A stretch of DNA of 64,000 nucleotides, taken from assembly GCF_002205895.1 (NCBI RefSeq), contig NZ_NJDE01000013.1:1-64000 (forward strand). Reading direction: 5' to 3'. The stretch comes from Saccharibacillus sp. O23 (GTDB lineage Bacteria > Bacillota > Bacilli > Paenibacillales > Paenibacillaceae). Each line of letters begins with the position of its first letter. Position 1 is the first letter of the stretch. Made by a program: the position numbers and the translations under genes. This document shows positions 36,267-45,879 of this stretch, one piece after another. The notes beneath the pieces were generated by a model. That model worked only from the letters and a program-made list of their open reading frames with translations. It ran no database searches and was not told the DNA's origin.

Positions 36267-37730
36267 TCAATGCGCGGTCACCGCTTCCGCTTTTTGCCGC
36301 GCCGCCGGGTTCTCGGGCTGCGGCGGATACACGTCGTCCGGAATCGGGCAGACGTAAGGTTCGCCCGCGAGCTGGAGTTCGAGATCGCGCCGCGCGGCTT
36401 CCCGAAGCTTCGGATCGAGCAGCGCTTCGATCGCGGTAGCGGCCATGGCTTTGCCCGCGTAGAGCATCGCTTTGTGCGCGTGGGAGGAGCAGCCTTGAGA
36501 AACGACCTGCCAAGAATGCCCCGGAGTCGCGAACGCCCACGTCGCCGTCGAACATTGGACGGTCGGCACGAGCCAGCTGATATCGCCGACGTCGGTCGAA
36601 GCGGACATCGGGACGCTGCCTTCGATCAGCGGAGACAGCACCGGAAGCAGCGGATTCTCCCGCAGCGCTTCGGCGCGTTCGCGGCTTAATCGGCCGGCCG
36701 CCGACTGTTTGTCGGGTTCGGGAATCGACGCGAAGATCCGCTTCGCGTAATCGATCTCTTCCGCGATCGGAACCGGCGGCGAGATCTCGTCCATATGCCG
36801 GTGCATGACTTTCTCCAGCGCCGGATTCGGGATCAGGTCGGACGTCGCGCCGGTCACGACGAATTCCATGCGCGTGCCGCTCATCAGCGCCGCTCCGCGG
36901 GCCACGTCCTTCACGCGTTCGAACAGTTCGCGTACCTGCGGCGACTTGGGCGCTCGGATCGAATAGAGGACCTCGGCTTCGGATTGGACCACGTTCGGCG
37001 CGCTGCCGCCCGTGTTCAACACGGCGTAGTGAATGCGCGCTTGGTCGATCATATGCTCGCGCATATAATTGACCCCCACGCTCATCAGCTCGACCGCATC
37101 GAGCGCGCTGCGGCCCAGATGCGGTTCGGCCGCGGCATGCGTGCTTTTGCCGAGGAAACGGAAGCGGACCGTCGTCGTCGCGAGCGACGTGACCTGCATG
37201 ACGCCGTGGCTCGTGCCGGGATGCCAAGTCACGGCGGCATCGACGTCGTCGAACAGACCGCTCCGCGCCATGAACGTCTTGCCCGCGCCGCTTTCTTCGG
37301 CCGGACAGCCGTAGAAACGTACCGTGCCCGACGCGCCCGTCTCGGCCATATAATCTTTGACCGCGACGGCCGCCGCCAGCGCGCCCGTTCCGAGCAGGTT
37401 ATGTCCGCATCCGTGTCCGCTGCCGCCCGGAACGACCGGCTCGAACCCGTCGAGCCCGGCCTGCTGGCTGAGCCCCGCCAGCGCGTCGTATTCGCCCAGC
37501 AGCGCGATCACCGGCTTGCCGCTGCCGTAACTCGCGACGAACGCCGTCGCGATCCCCGCCGCTTCCCGCTCGACCTCGAAGCCCTGTTGTTCCAACAGCT
37601 CCGCCAGCAGCTCCGCCGAACGGAATTCTTCGTACCGGATCTCCGCGAATCCCCAGACCTTGTCGCTCGCTTCCGTAAAGAGATTTCTTTTCCGCTCGAC
37701 CAATTCCGATACCTTTTCCGCTAATTTCAT
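36267..37730 (-). CDS. abgB: M20-family amidohydrolase, AbgB-like
   Basis: 487 residues (E. coli AbgB, the p-aminobenzoyl-glutamate hydrolase subunit, is of the same size). Shared blocks are GKPVIALLGEYDALAGLSQQAG, GHGCGHNLLGTGA, TVRFYGCPAEESGAGKTFM, HLGRSALDAVELM, APNVVQSEAEVLYSIRAPK and the C-terminal ASTDVGDISW. Metal ligands are in GHGCGH and PAEE. The start is ATG 37730, the first codon before MKLAEKVSELVERKRN; a long upstream in-frame extension (to 38042) has no family content. It is the last gene of the peptide-ABC operon direction, so it may cleave peptide-like amides imported by it (inference); whether it is on the same transcript is uncertain because of the 354-bp gap. Confidence 0.88.
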   Translation of the reverse strand: MKLAEKVSELVERKRNLFTEASDKVWGFAEIRYEEFRSAELLAELLEQQGFEVEREAAGIATAFVASYGSGKPVIALLGEYDALAGLSQQAGLDGFEPVVPGGSGHGCGHNLLGTGALAAAVAVKDYMAETGASGTVRFYGCPAEESGAGKTFMARSGLFDDVDAAVTWHPGTSHGVMQVTSLATTTVRFRFLGKSTHAAAEPHLGRSALDAVELMSVGVNYMREHMIDQARIHYAVLNTGGSAPNVVQSEAEVLYSIRAPKSPQVRELFERVKDVARGAALMSGTRMEFVVTGATSDLIPNPALEKVMHRHMDEISPPVPIAEEIDYAKRIFASIPEPDKQSAAGRLSRERAEALRENPLLPVLSPLIEGSVPMSASTDVGDISWLVPTVQCSTATWAFATPGHSWQVVSQGCSSHAHKAMLYAGKAMAATAIEALLDPKLREAARRDLELQLAGEPYVCPIPDDVYPPQPENPAARQKAEAVTAH

Positions 37731-38084
37731 TCCGCCACCCGCTTTCTTGGTATTTTGCTGCTCATTTTTGGTCCCTGTTCTTGTTTTGATCTTTTCTTTA
37801 CTCTTTTCAAATAAGGGGCTGAGCATCCGGGTGTATCGAGGCGGTCCTGACTTTGAAAAGCGACAGAGGCAGAGGAGAGATTCCAGTGAAGGAACCGAAG
37901 CATTTCGAAGAAATGCACTTCGGAAGCATACGCTATAGTGTTCGCCTTTGAAATCGGGAAGCCTCATTCTAAGTCTCATCCAGCTTCCCGATTGAGACAG
38001 CGACCGGAACGGAATCTCTCCGGCGCCGCCGTGCTTTTTCAACGAATAGGACCTTCCCGATCAACCAAGGAGCGGAAGCCCCCT
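37731..38084. other. 354-bp gap between the binding-protein and amidohydrolase genes
   Basis: Both neighbours are on the minus strand. The gap holds two hairpins, AATCGGGAAGC (37952-37962) / GCTTCCCGATT (37983-37993), and CCGAAGCATTTC (37895-37906) / GAAATGC-CTTCGG (37910-37923); neither has a long T tract on the minus strand. They may be weak terminators or RNA-processing sites that lower expression of the amidohydrolase relative to the transporter. No gene seen. Confidence 0.45.
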
Positions 38085-39713
38085 TTATTCCGTCTTCTCC
38101 CACTTGTACAAATTATTCAAAGCATCCGGTCCCACTTTCCCTTTCAGCGTATTCGACTGAACGATCATCAGCTTGTCGACGTACATCGCGAACTGAGGCA
38201 CGTTTTCGTGGAAGTACTGCTGCACTTGGTTGTAGATTTCTTTGCGCGCTTCGGTATCCGTTTCTTTCGCGCCTTTTTCGATCAATGCCGTCAGTTTCGG
38301 ATCGTCGATGCCCGTGAAGTTCATGGCGCTGGCCGGCGTGAAGTAGTTGAACACGGAACTCGGGTCGGCCGTATACGGGATCGTCACGACGCCGACTTCG
38401 TAATCGTTCGAGACCAGTTTTTGCAGCAGGGTCGGGAAATCGAACTTCTGAATCTCGACTTGCAAGCCGATCGCTTTCCAGTCGGCGGCCATCAGCTCGG
38501 AAGCCTGCTCGCGAACTTTATTGCCGACCGGAACCGAGAATTTGATGACTTGACCGAAATCCCATCCGGCTTCTTCCAGCAGTTTCTTCGCGCCGTCCGG
38601 ATCGTAGGCGTAAGGTTCGATGCTGCCGTCGAAGAACGGGTGGGTGCTCGGCAGCATGCCGTCCACGATCTCGCCGTTGCCTTTGAGCAGCTTGTCCACG
38701 ATCTGCTGACGGTTGACCGCCATTTCGAGCGCTCTGCGCACTTTCGGATCGCTCATCTTCTGGACGTTGAACATGACGGATACCGGCGTGCTGATCGGAG
38801 AGAAGGAAGAGGTCACGTTCGTCATATTGGACACTTTTTCGAAATCCTCGACCGGGATCAGGCCCGTGCGGTCCATGTTCGTGTCGACTTCGCCCGTCTG
38901 GATCTGAGCGACCAGATTCGAAGCCGTCATGATCTTCAGGTACAGCCCGGACAGCTTCGGCGCGCCGAGATAATAGCTTTCGTTGGCTTTGTATTGGATG
39001 TATTGGTCTTTGGCGAATTTGACGAAACTGAACTGGCCGATCGTCACGGTCGGATTCTGCATGTAAGGGCTGGTATCGAGCGATTCCGCCGGCGTGTCTT
39101 TGAGTACATGCTGAGGCAGGAAACGAACCTTGCCGCTGAAGCCGTCGTTGAAGTACGTCATTTCGACCGGATATTTCGTGGTTACGGTAAACGTCTTGTC
39201 GTCGAGGCTTTTGAAACCGGAGATGCTGCTCGTGCCCGCGTCCAGCTTGCCGGAATCGTTCAAGCCTTCGATAAACGACAGGTTGATATTGCTCGTCACG
39301 CTCGGATTCGCGATCATGTTGAGCGTGTATTCGACGTCTTTGGTCGTGAAGTCCGTTCCGTCGTTCCAGGTCGCGTTATCGTGGAGATGAATCTTGAACG
39401 TCCGATTGTCTTCGGTGTCGATCGCGTCGGCCAACCGCAGCTCGAATTCCAATTTGTCGTTCAGGACGGAGAGGCTGTCGTTCATGACCGAGATCGCCTG
39501 CGTGGAGGCCGTATCGTTCGGGTTAAGCGGATTGAAGGTCGTAGGCGGATTGACGATCCCGATAACGGCGGTGCCGCCCGCGGAAGAAGCGGCGGACGAA
39601 TCGGCCGAAGCTTCTTTGGTGGTCGTGTAGCCTCCGCCTCCGCAGGCCGACAAGGTCAAAGCGACGGCTGCGGTCAACAGCAGCGCGCTGAACGGTTTTC
39701 TGTGTTTTCTCAT
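38085..39713 (-). CDS. Oligopeptide ABC transporter substrate-binding lipoprotein (family 5, DppE/OppA type)
   Basis: 542 residues. The signal peptide ends at lipobox LSAC (~C24) followed by a Gly run. Family-5 blocks are present: LADAIDTEDNRTFKIHLHDNATWNDGTDFTTKDVEYTL, a central VRFLPQHVLKD, MSDPKVRRALEMAVNRQQIVDKLLKGNGEIVDGMLP and YAYDPDGAKKLLEEAGW. It captures oligopeptides or peptide-like compounds outside the cell for the two permeases encoded upstream. It is the fifth gene of the minus-strand operon that starts at 43740. Confidence 0.9.
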   Translation of the reverse strand: MRKHRKPFSALLLTAAVALTLSACGGGGYTTTKEASADSSAASSAGGTAVIGIVNPPTTFNPLNPNDTASTQAISVMNDSLSVLNDKLEFELRLADAIDTEDNRTFKIHLHDNATWNDGTDFTTKDVEYTLNMIANPSVTSNINLSFIEGLNDSGKLDAGTSSISGFKSLDDKTFTVTTKYPVEMTYFNDGFSGKVRFLPQHVLKDTPAESLDTSPYMQNPTVTIGQFSFVKFAKDQYIQYKANESYYLGAPKLSGLYLKIMTASNLVAQIQTGEVDTNMDRTGLIPVEDFEKVSNMTNVTSSFSPISTPVSVMFNVQKMSDPKVRRALEMAVNRQQIVDKLLKGNGEIVDGMLPSTHPFFDGSIEPYAYDPDGAKKLLEEAGWDFGQVIKFSVPVGNKVREQASELMAADWKAIGLQVEIQKFDFPTLLQKLVSNDYEVGVVTIPYTADPSSVFNYFTPASAMNFTGIDDPKLTALIEKGAKETDTEARKEIYNQVQQYFHENVPQFAMYVDKLMIVQSNTLKGKVGPDALNNLYKWEKTE

Positions 39714-39777
39714 AAGTACGGCCCCCTAGGCGATTGGATTGGAATCATTCGATAGTAACAGTCATCCCGCGAAGATT

Positions 39778-40689
39778 TTATTGCTTCGGATCGAGCGCGT
39801 CGCGCAGGCCGTCGCCGACGAAGTTGATCGCCAGCACCGTCAGCAGGATCGCGAGTCCGGCCGGCAGCCACAGCCACGGCTGATCGCTCAGCACCGAGAT
39901 CGACTGCGCTTCGCTCAGCATATTGCCCCAACTCGCGGTCGGCGGCTGCACGCCCATGCCGAGAAAGCTGAGTCCCGATTCCGTCAAGATGGCGGAAGCG
40001 ACGCCGAACGTCGCGTTGACGATGATCGGAGCGAGAGCGCCGGGGAAGATATGCTGCATGATGATGCGCGGCGTCTTCAGACCGAGCGAGACGGCGGCGC
40101 GGACGTGATCCGCCTGCTTCAGCGACAAGACGCTGCCGCGAACCAGCCGGGCGATGCTCGGCCAAGAGAACAGCGCGAGCACCGCGATGATCGTAAACAG
40201 GCTCGGTCCGACCACGCTGACGACGACAAGGATGACCATCATGAACGGGAACGCCATGAACATATCGGTAATCCGCATGAACACGGTATCGATCCAGCCG
40301 CCGTAATAAGCGGATAACAGGCCGACGAGCGTGCCGAACGCGACATAGATCGCGACGGTGGCGAAGCCGACCAAGAGCGAGACCTGCGTGGCCGAGATCA
40401 AGCGGCTGAGCACGTCGCGTCCGATCTGGTCGGTGCCCAGCAGATGGGCCGCGCTCGGCGGAGCCGAGAACTCGCCGGAGACTTGATCCGGCGGGTAAGG
40501 CTGAAGCAGCGGAGCGAACAAGCCGATCGCGAACAACGCGATGCAGAAGAACAGGCCGATCACCGCCATCTTGTTGCGGGCGAAGCGCCGGGAGACCTGC
40601 CGGAAACGTTTCTCGACCTGTACGTTTTCGATCTCCGGCAGGGTCGGTACGCCGGCTTGGGCCAACGTCGGAAGCTTGGTTGTGGACAT
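39778..40689 (-). CDS. Peptide ABC transporter permease (DppC/OppC type)
   Basis: 303 residues. A cytoplasmic N-terminus (QVEKRFRQVSRRFARNKMAVIGLFFC) leads into six hydrophobic segments; the binding-protein-dependent signature is RAAVSLGLKTPRIIMQHIFPGALAPIIVNATF (~200-231). I start at ATG 40689, which has AGGAGG at the right distance; a GTG three codons upstream overlaps the ribosome site. It pairs with the DppB-type permease encoded just upstream. Confidence 0.9.
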   Translation of the reverse strand: MSTTKLPTLAQAGVPTLPEIENVQVEKRFRQVSRRFARNKMAVIGLFFCIALFAIGLFAPLLQPYPPDQVSGEFSAPPSAAHLLGTDQIGRDVLSRLISATQVSLLVGFATVAIYVAFGTLVGLLSAYYGGWIDTVFMRITDMFMAFPFMMVILVVVSVVGPSLFTIIAVLALFSWPSIARLVRGSVLSLKQADHVRAAVSLGLKTPRIIMQHIFPGALAPIIVNATFGVASAILTESGLSFLGMGVQPPTASWGNMLSEAQSISVLSDQPWLWLPAGLAILLTVLAINFVGDGLRDALDPKQ

Positions 40690-40717
40690 CGGGTTCACCT
40701 CCTGAGCGAAATGGGAA

Positions 40718-41668
40718 TCAGCCTACCTTGATGCGCGGATCGGCCGCGGAATACAGAATGTCCGTCAACAGATTGGCGCCGAGCACCGCGATGGCGGCGA
40801 TCAGATTCAGCGCCATGATCGTCGGATAATCGCGGGACATCATGGATTGGAGCGTCAGTTGGCCGATGCCCGGCCATTGGAAGATCTGTTCGGTGATGAT
40901 CGCGCCGCCGAGCAGGATCGGAATCTCCAGTCCGACTACGGTGATCACCGGAAGCAGGGCGTTGCGCAGCGCATGTTTGTTCGTGACCCAGAATTCGTGC
41001 ACGCCTTTGGAACGCGCGGTCCGCAGATAATCCTGCTTCAGCACGTCGAGCATGCTGGCGCGAACATAGCGGACTTTGCGGCCGGCGATCGCCGTCGCCA
41101 GCACGATCGCCGGCAGGATCATATGCCGGACGCGGTCCCACATGCCGCCGTCGCCGCCGAGCTGCTGCATGCCGCCGGTCGGCAGGACGCCCAGATTCAC
41201 GGCGAAGATATAGATCAGAGCCAGCCCGAGGAAGAAGTTGGGGATCGACGTGCCGATGAACGACAAGCCGGTCACGAAATAATCGATCTTGGTGTTCTGT
41301 TTGAGCGCGCTCAGGATGCCGAGCGGGACCGCGATCAGCAGCGCGAGAACCAGCGCGGCCAATCCCAACGTGACGGTCGGCATGATCCGTTCGCCGACGA
41401 GCTGGGCGACCGGCGCGTAAGAGCTCATCGAGTAGCCCAGATCGCCGGTCAAGAGCGTGCCCAGCCATTTGACGTATTGGACGATCAGCGGATCGTTCAA
41501 GCCGAGCGCTTCTTTTTTGGCTTCGATGATCTCCGGCGACATATTCGGATCGATATACATGTCGACCGGGTTGCCCGGCGCCATATTCACGATGATGAAG
41601 TTGATGATCGTGATGCCGAGCAGTACCGGAACGAAGATCAACAGCCGGCGAACGATATAAGTCAGCAT
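40718..41668 (-). CDS. Peptide ABC transporter permease (DppB/OppB type)
   Basis: 316 residues with six hydrophobic segments. The start MLTYIVRRLLIFVPVLLGITIINF and the signature RASMLDVLKQDYLRTARSKGVHEFWVTNKHALRNALLPVIT (~200-240) are typical of OppB/DppB. ATG 41668 has AAGGAGG nine bases upstream; the TTG at 41677 is too close to that site. With the OppC-type partner it forms the membrane channel. Confidence 0.91.
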   Translation of the reverse strand: MLTYIVRRLLIFVPVLLGITIINFIIVNMAPGNPVDMYIDPNMSPEIIEAKKEALGLNDPLIVQYVKWLGTLLTGDLGYSMSSYAPVAQLVGERIMPTVTLGLAALVLALLIAVPLGILSALKQNTKIDYFVTGLSFIGTSIPNFFLGLALIYIFAVNLGVLPTGGMQQLGGDGGMWDRVRHMILPAIVLATAIAGRKVRYVRASMLDVLKQDYLRTARSKGVHEFWVTNKHALRNALLPVITVVGLEIPILLGGAIITEQIFQWPGIGQLTLQSMMSRDYPTIMALNLIAAIAVLGANLLTDILYSAADPRIKVG

Positions 41669-41710
41669 GCGAGACAACCTCCTTTTCGGACGAATGGACG
41701 AACGTTTCGT

Positions 41711-42733
41711 TTATAACGTAAAATGGCAGGCCGCCGCGTGTCCGCCGTTGGTTCCGTCCGCGGCGAGCGGGGGTTCTTCCTGTCGGCAGAGCTCCTGCGC
41801 GAACGGGCAGCGGGTGTGAAAACGGCAGCCGGACGGCGGGTTGGCCGGCGAAGGCACGTCGCCCTGCACAACGATCTTCTCGCGTCCGCGCAGATGCGGA
41901 TTCGGCACGGGATACGCGTTCAGCAGAATCCGCGTGTACGGATGTTTGGGATTGCGGAAGATCTCGTCTTTGGTTCCGATCTCCACGACTTTGCCCAGAT
42001 ACATGACCGCGATCCGCGTGCTGATGTATTTGACCGCTCCCAGCCCGTGGGCGATGAAGAGGTAAGTGAGGCCGAGTTCTTTTTGCAGCTCTTTGAGCAG
42101 GTTAAGGACTTGGGCTTGAATCGATACGTCCAGCGCGGACACCGGTTCGTCGCAGACGATGAATTTGGGGTTCAGCGACAAAGCCCGGGCGATCCCGATC
42201 CGCTGCCGCTGCCCGCCGGAGAATTCGTGCACGTAACGGTCTTTGTAAGAGCGGGGAATGCCGACCGCGTCCAGCAGCCGGTCGACTTCGGCATCGGCGG
42301 TCGAAGCGGTCGCTTTGCCGTGGGCGAGCATCGGTTCTTTGAGAATGTCTTTGACTCGCATCCACGGATTCAGCGAAGAAAAAGGATCTTGGAAAATCAT
42401 CTGCATCTCGGTGCGCAGCGGCCGCATCTTCGGCGTCGAATACCGGGTGATGTCTTCGCCTTTGTACAGGATTTGTCCGCCCGTCGATTGTTCGAGCCTC
42501 AGAATGGTCCGACCGATCGTCGATTTGCCGCAGCCGGATTCGCCGACCAGTCCCAACGTTTCGCCTTCGCGGATGTCAAGGCTGACGCCGTCGACCGCTT
42601 TGACATGGCCCCGGACGCGCCCGAGCAGTCCTTTGCGAATCGGATAATGCGTCTTGAGTCCGTTAAGCTGAAGCAGCGTGGACGCGGTCTCGGGCTGCGG
42701 TCGTTCGAGTACGGAAGAATCGAATTCGATCAT
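41711..42733 (-). CDS. Peptide ABC transporter ATPase (DppF/OppF type)
   Basis: 340 residues. Walker [11 protein letters not shown]-loop QMIFQDPFSSLNP, signature EFSGGQRQRIGIARAL and Walker B FIVCDEPVSALDV are intact, and the C-terminal oligopeptide-transporter block [15 protein letters not shown] with four cysteines is present. The H-loop reads FIAHGLGAVKYIS, with Gly where nearly all relatives have Asp after the histidine. The start is ATG 42733, overlapping the stop of the upstream ATPase gene (ATGA), with AAAGGAGAG before it; a longer in-frame extension upstream lies inside that gene and is not likely real. Confidence 0.92.
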   Translation of the reverse strand: MIEFDSSVLERPQPETASTLLQLNGLKTHYPIRKGLLGRVRGHVKAVDGVSLDIREGETLGLVGESGCGKSTIGRTILRLEQSTGGQILYKGEDITRYSTPKMRPLRTEMQMIFQDPFSSLNPWMRVKDILKEPMLAHGKATASTADAEVDRLLDAVGIPRSYKDRYVHEFSGGQRQRIGIARALSLNPKFIVCDEPVSALDVSIQAQVLNLLKELQKELGLTYLFIAHGLGAVKYISTRIAVMYLGKVVEIGTKDEIFRNPKHPYTRILLNAYPVPNPHLRGREKIVVQGDVPSPANPPSGCRFHTRCPFAQELCRQEEPPLAADGTNGGHAAACHFTL

Positions 42734-43740
42734 AAGAACTCTCCTTTCGCCTGAGTTTCGTAACCTTCCATATCGCCTTGCGCCGCCCAACAGCGGACGC
42801 GGTGTCCTTCCGCCATTTCGAGCAGCGGAGGAGCCAGAGCCGAACATTTTTCTCTGGCCAAAGGGCAGCGGGTATGGAAACGGCAGCCGGAAGGCATGTT
42901 TTGCAGCGGAGGAACCGTTCCGGGAATCGAAGCCAGCGTCTCGTCGTCGTCCGCGTCCAGATGGGGGATCGAACTCATCAAGCCGATCGTGTAGGGGTGC
43001 AGCGGTTTGTCGAACAAGGTGAATACGTCCGCTTCTTCGACGACCTGTCCCGCGTACATCACGATGACCCGATCGGCCATTTCGGCGACGACGCCCAGAT
43101 CGTGGGTGATCAGCATGATGGCCGTTCCCGTTTCTTCGCGCAGCTTTTTCATCAAGTCGAGAATCTGGGCCTGAATGGTCACGTCGAGCGCGGTAGTCGG
43201 TTCGTCGGCGATCAGCAGTTTCGGTTTGCAGGAGAGCGCGATGGCGATCATCACCCGCTGACGCATGCCGCCGGACAACTTATGCGGATATTCGTCCATG
43301 ATCTCTTCCGGCCGGGAGATGCCGACCTTGCGCAGCATATCGATCGCATGATCGCGGGCCTGCCGATTCTTGAGTTTCAGATGGAGCGAGATCGATTCGA
43401 TCAGTTGGCTGCCGATGGTGAATACCGGATTGAGCGAAGTCATCGGATCTTGGAAGATCATCGAGACTTCGCTGCCGCGAATGCGGCGCATCGCCGATTC
43501 GGCGAGTCCCGTAATCTTGCGGCCGTTCAAGCGGATTTCTCCCCGACGAATCGAACCGTTTTTGCCGAGCAAGCTCATGATGGAGAGCGAAGTGACGCTT
43601 TTGCCGCAGCCGGATTCGCCGACGATGCCGAGCGTCTCGCCCGCTTTGAGCCGGAAACTGACGCCGTCTACCGACGTCACTTCCCCGCGTTCCGTACGAA
43701 ACACCGTTTCGATCTCTTCTACTTCGAGCAAATCGTTCAT
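42730..43740 (-). CDS. Peptide ABC transporter ATPase (DppD/OppD type)
   Basis: 336 residues, first gene of the minus-strand operon. Walker [19 protein letters not shown], signature [16 protein letters not shown], Walker [14 protein letters not shown] and H-loop [15 protein letters not shown] are intact; the C-terminal block [15 protein letters not shown] carries the extra cysteines of the Opp/Dpp group. AAGGAG precedes the ATG at 43740. Its stop overlaps the next start. A promoter is visible at 43789-43817. Confidence 0.93.
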   Translation of the reverse strand: MNDLLEVEEIETVFRTERGEVTSVDGVSFRLKAGETLGIVGESGCGKSVTSLSIMSLLGKNGSIRRGEIRLNGRKITGLAESAMRRIRGSEVSMIFQDPMTSLNPVFTIGSQLIESISLHLKLKNRQARDHAIDMLRKVGISRPEEIMDEYPHKLSGGMRQRVMIAIALSCKPKLLIADEPTTALDVTIQAQILDLMKKLREETGTAIMLITHDLGVVAEMADRVIVMYAGQVVEEADVFTLFDKPLHPYTIGLMSSIPHLDADDDETLASIPGTVPPLQNMPSGCRFHTRCPLAREKCSALAPPLLEMAEGHRVRCWAAQGDMEGYETQAKGEFL

Positions 43741-43788
43741 CGAATCAGGCTCCTTTCCGATGTCAGGATATCTTTCGTTGTTGATCCT

Positions 43789-43817
43789 ATTGTAAGGAAC
43801 AATGACGTTTTCAGAAA
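43789..43817 (-). promoter_or_regulatory. Promoter of the peptide-ABC operon
   Basis: On the minus strand TTTCTG (43817-43812), a 17-bp spacer and TACAAT (43794-43789), about 49 bp before the oppD-like start. Confidence 0.6.
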
Positions 43818-43914
43818 GTGTTTCAGGTTGGCTTATGGAACTTGATTTGTGCCGAAAATTCGATTTATCCGGTAAAAAGGATCATTTTTTGTGCTTCGGG
43901 CATTTTTTTTATGC

Positions 43915-43943
43915 TTTAACGTTGCAGCGCAAGCGGCTATAAT
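43915..43943 (+). promoter_or_regulatory. Promoter of the YesM/YesN-type pair
   Basis: TTTAAC (43915-43920), 17 bp, perfect TATAAT (43938-43943), about 44 bp before the kinase start. It is divergent from the transporter promoter, 98 bp away. Confidence 0.6.
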
Positions 43944-43986
43944 CGACGTAAAACGTCAGGTTGCGACAAAGAGAGGGGAAGTCGGT

Positions 43987-45798
43987 GTGAAGAAAATTTA
44001 CAATACTTTTTTTGTACGCAGGCTTTCGTCGTTTATGCTGCCGGTATTGATTCCGTTGGTCATGCTCGGAGGACTGGCGATCGCGATCATTCAGAACTAT
44101 GTAGGGAGCGAAGTACAGGCGGCGAACCGGCGGGTATTGGATCGGATGAGGGCGAACGTGGAGCTGCTGTTCGAGGAATTGGATACGCTGCATATGCATG
44201 CGGTGTCCAGCGCGCTCGAATTCGGCCGGCTGCGGGAGATGTTGAACGAGCCGCTGCCCGACCCCGAAGATTACCGGGATCTCGCTTCGTTCAAAAATTT
44301 TATCGATTCGCCCGCGATCGCCAGGCCTTATATCGAATCGATCTACGTCTATGTGGCGAACGAACGCGCACGATTCATCTCGTCGACGACCGGAGGCATG
44401 ATGGATTTCGACGACACGTACGATGCGGGATGGTACGACAGCTATACGGCGCATCGGTCGGAGCGGAACAAACAATGGACCGAGCCACGCTCGTTCGATA
44501 AATACGGATTGGCGAGCTTTCGCACCGACGTGATCTCGTTGTATCAGATGCTCGACATCAAAGGGAAAAACGACGCGGTGATCGTGCTGAACGTCCGACT
44601 TGATTATTTGAAAGAACAATTGTCCGGCCTGCCGACTTCGGCCGATCAGCATTTGTTGATCGCGGATCTGGACGGACGCGTAATCGCGCAGGGAGAAGGA
44701 GATCGCATCGACGGAACATCCGGGCTTTTGTTCGATCCTTACCGCCCGGAAGCGTTGTTCGGCGAATCGGCGTTCGGTTACGACGTGGCGGAACTGCAAT
44801 CGCCCGATTACGGGCTGCGTTTCGCTTCGGTTACGCCGAATTCGGCCCTTTACGAACTGCCGATCCGCCTCGGCGTCTACACGGCGATCGCCGCCGGTCT
44901 GTCGATTCTCGCCGCGATCGCGATCAGTCTGCGGTTTGCCCGGCGCGACGTGCGAAATATCCGGCATATCGTCGATATGCTGCACGATGCCGAGCGCGGC
45001 ACCGAACCTGCGACCCGCGCGGACAAAGAAGACGTCAACGGGTACATCGTGCAGCAGATTCTTGCTAACTTTCTGGAGAAAAAGTATCTCAAAACGCAGT
45101 TGGCCCAGCGGCAGGCGGTCAACGAGCTGATGGAACTGAGCGCGCTGCAATCGCAGCTGAATCCGCATTTTTTGCAGAATACGTTAGAGTCGGTCAAATG
45201 GAAAGCGGCGGCGATGGCGGGCGGCTTGGACAACGAGTTGACGCGGATGATCGAGCCGCTGGGCGATATTCTGAGAGCTGCGCTCGATCTGGAACGGAAA
45301 TACGTGATGATCGAAGAAGAAATCCGTTATACCGAGTCGTATATCGCGATTCAACAGATGCGCAGCGGGGAGCGTTTCGACGTCGTCTGGGACTGCCGGG
45401 CGCAAGGAAGAGATGTCCGGATCTTGAAACTGCTGCTGCAGCCGTTGGTCGAGAACAGTCTGATCCACGGGATCGCCAATCGGCGAGGCGGACGGATCAA
45501 GATCAAAATTTACGAGCGGCAGGGCGGAATCAGCGTATCGGTGTCCGATAACGGGGCAGGCATGACGGAAAGGCGTCTGGACGAATTGAAACGAAAATTG
45601 GATGGGCCGTTCGGCCAATCGGCGCATATCGGGGTCTCGAATACGCATAAACGGCTGATTCTGGCTTACGGAAAACGTTCGGGCCTGCGGATCTTCAGCA
45701 AAGAAGGCTGCGGGACTCTCGTCAAAGTCATGATTCCGGCGGAAAAAGCGTCCGGAGCCGAACACCTTTTAACGGAACGAAATGAAAAGATTATGTGA
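43987..45798 (+). CDS. YesM-type sensor histidine kinase
   Basis: 603 residues. One N-terminal membrane helix (~15-38), a Cache-like extracellular sensor domain (~40-295), a second helix (~300-320, IAAGLSILAAIAISLRF), a linker, and a His_kinase domain with phosphoacceptor H394 in LQSQLNPHFLQNTLESVKW. The HATPase has LLLQPLVENSLIHGI and VSDNGAGM. The start is GTG 43987 with GAGAGGGG at 43971-43978; upstream in-frame codons lack a site. YesM kinases usually control sugar-uptake operons; here the divergent neighbour is a peptide transporter. The last codons overlap a copy of the array-2 repeat element (45770-45785). Confidence 0.9.
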   Translation: MKKIYNTFFVRRLSSFMLPVLIPLVMLGGLAIAIIQNYVGSEVQAANRRVLDRMRANVELLFEELDTLHMHAVSSALEFGRLREMLNEPLPDPEDYRDLASFKNFIDSPAIARPYIESIYVYVANERARFISSTTGGMMDFDDTYDAGWYDSYTAHRSERNKQWTEPRSFDKYGLASFRTDVISLYQMLDIKGKNDAVIVLNVRLDYLKEQLSGLPTSADQHLLIADLDGRVIAQGEGDRIDGTSGLLFDPYRPEALFGESAFGYDVAELQSPDYGLRFASVTPNSALYELPIRLGVYTAIAAGLSILAAIAISLRFARRDVRNIRHIVDMLHDAERGTEPATRADKEDVNGYIVQQILANFLEKKYLKTQLAQRQAVNELMELSALQSQLNPHFLQNTLESVKWKAAAMAGGLDNELTRMIEPLGDILRAALDLERKYVMIEEEIRYTESYIAIQQMRSGERFDVVWDCRAQGRDVRILKLLLQPLVENSLIHGIANRRGGRIKIKIYERQGGISVSVSDNGAGMTERRLDELKRKLDGPFGQSAHIGVSNTHKRLILAYGKRSGLRIFSKEGCGTLVKVMIPAEKASGAEHLLTERNEKIM

Positions 45799-45879
45799 AA
45801 ATATCTTCGATTTGCAAGCAAAATCATTGAAGATTCATAAATGATGTTATATAATCTGTCGAAAAAAGGAGGTTGGTGC

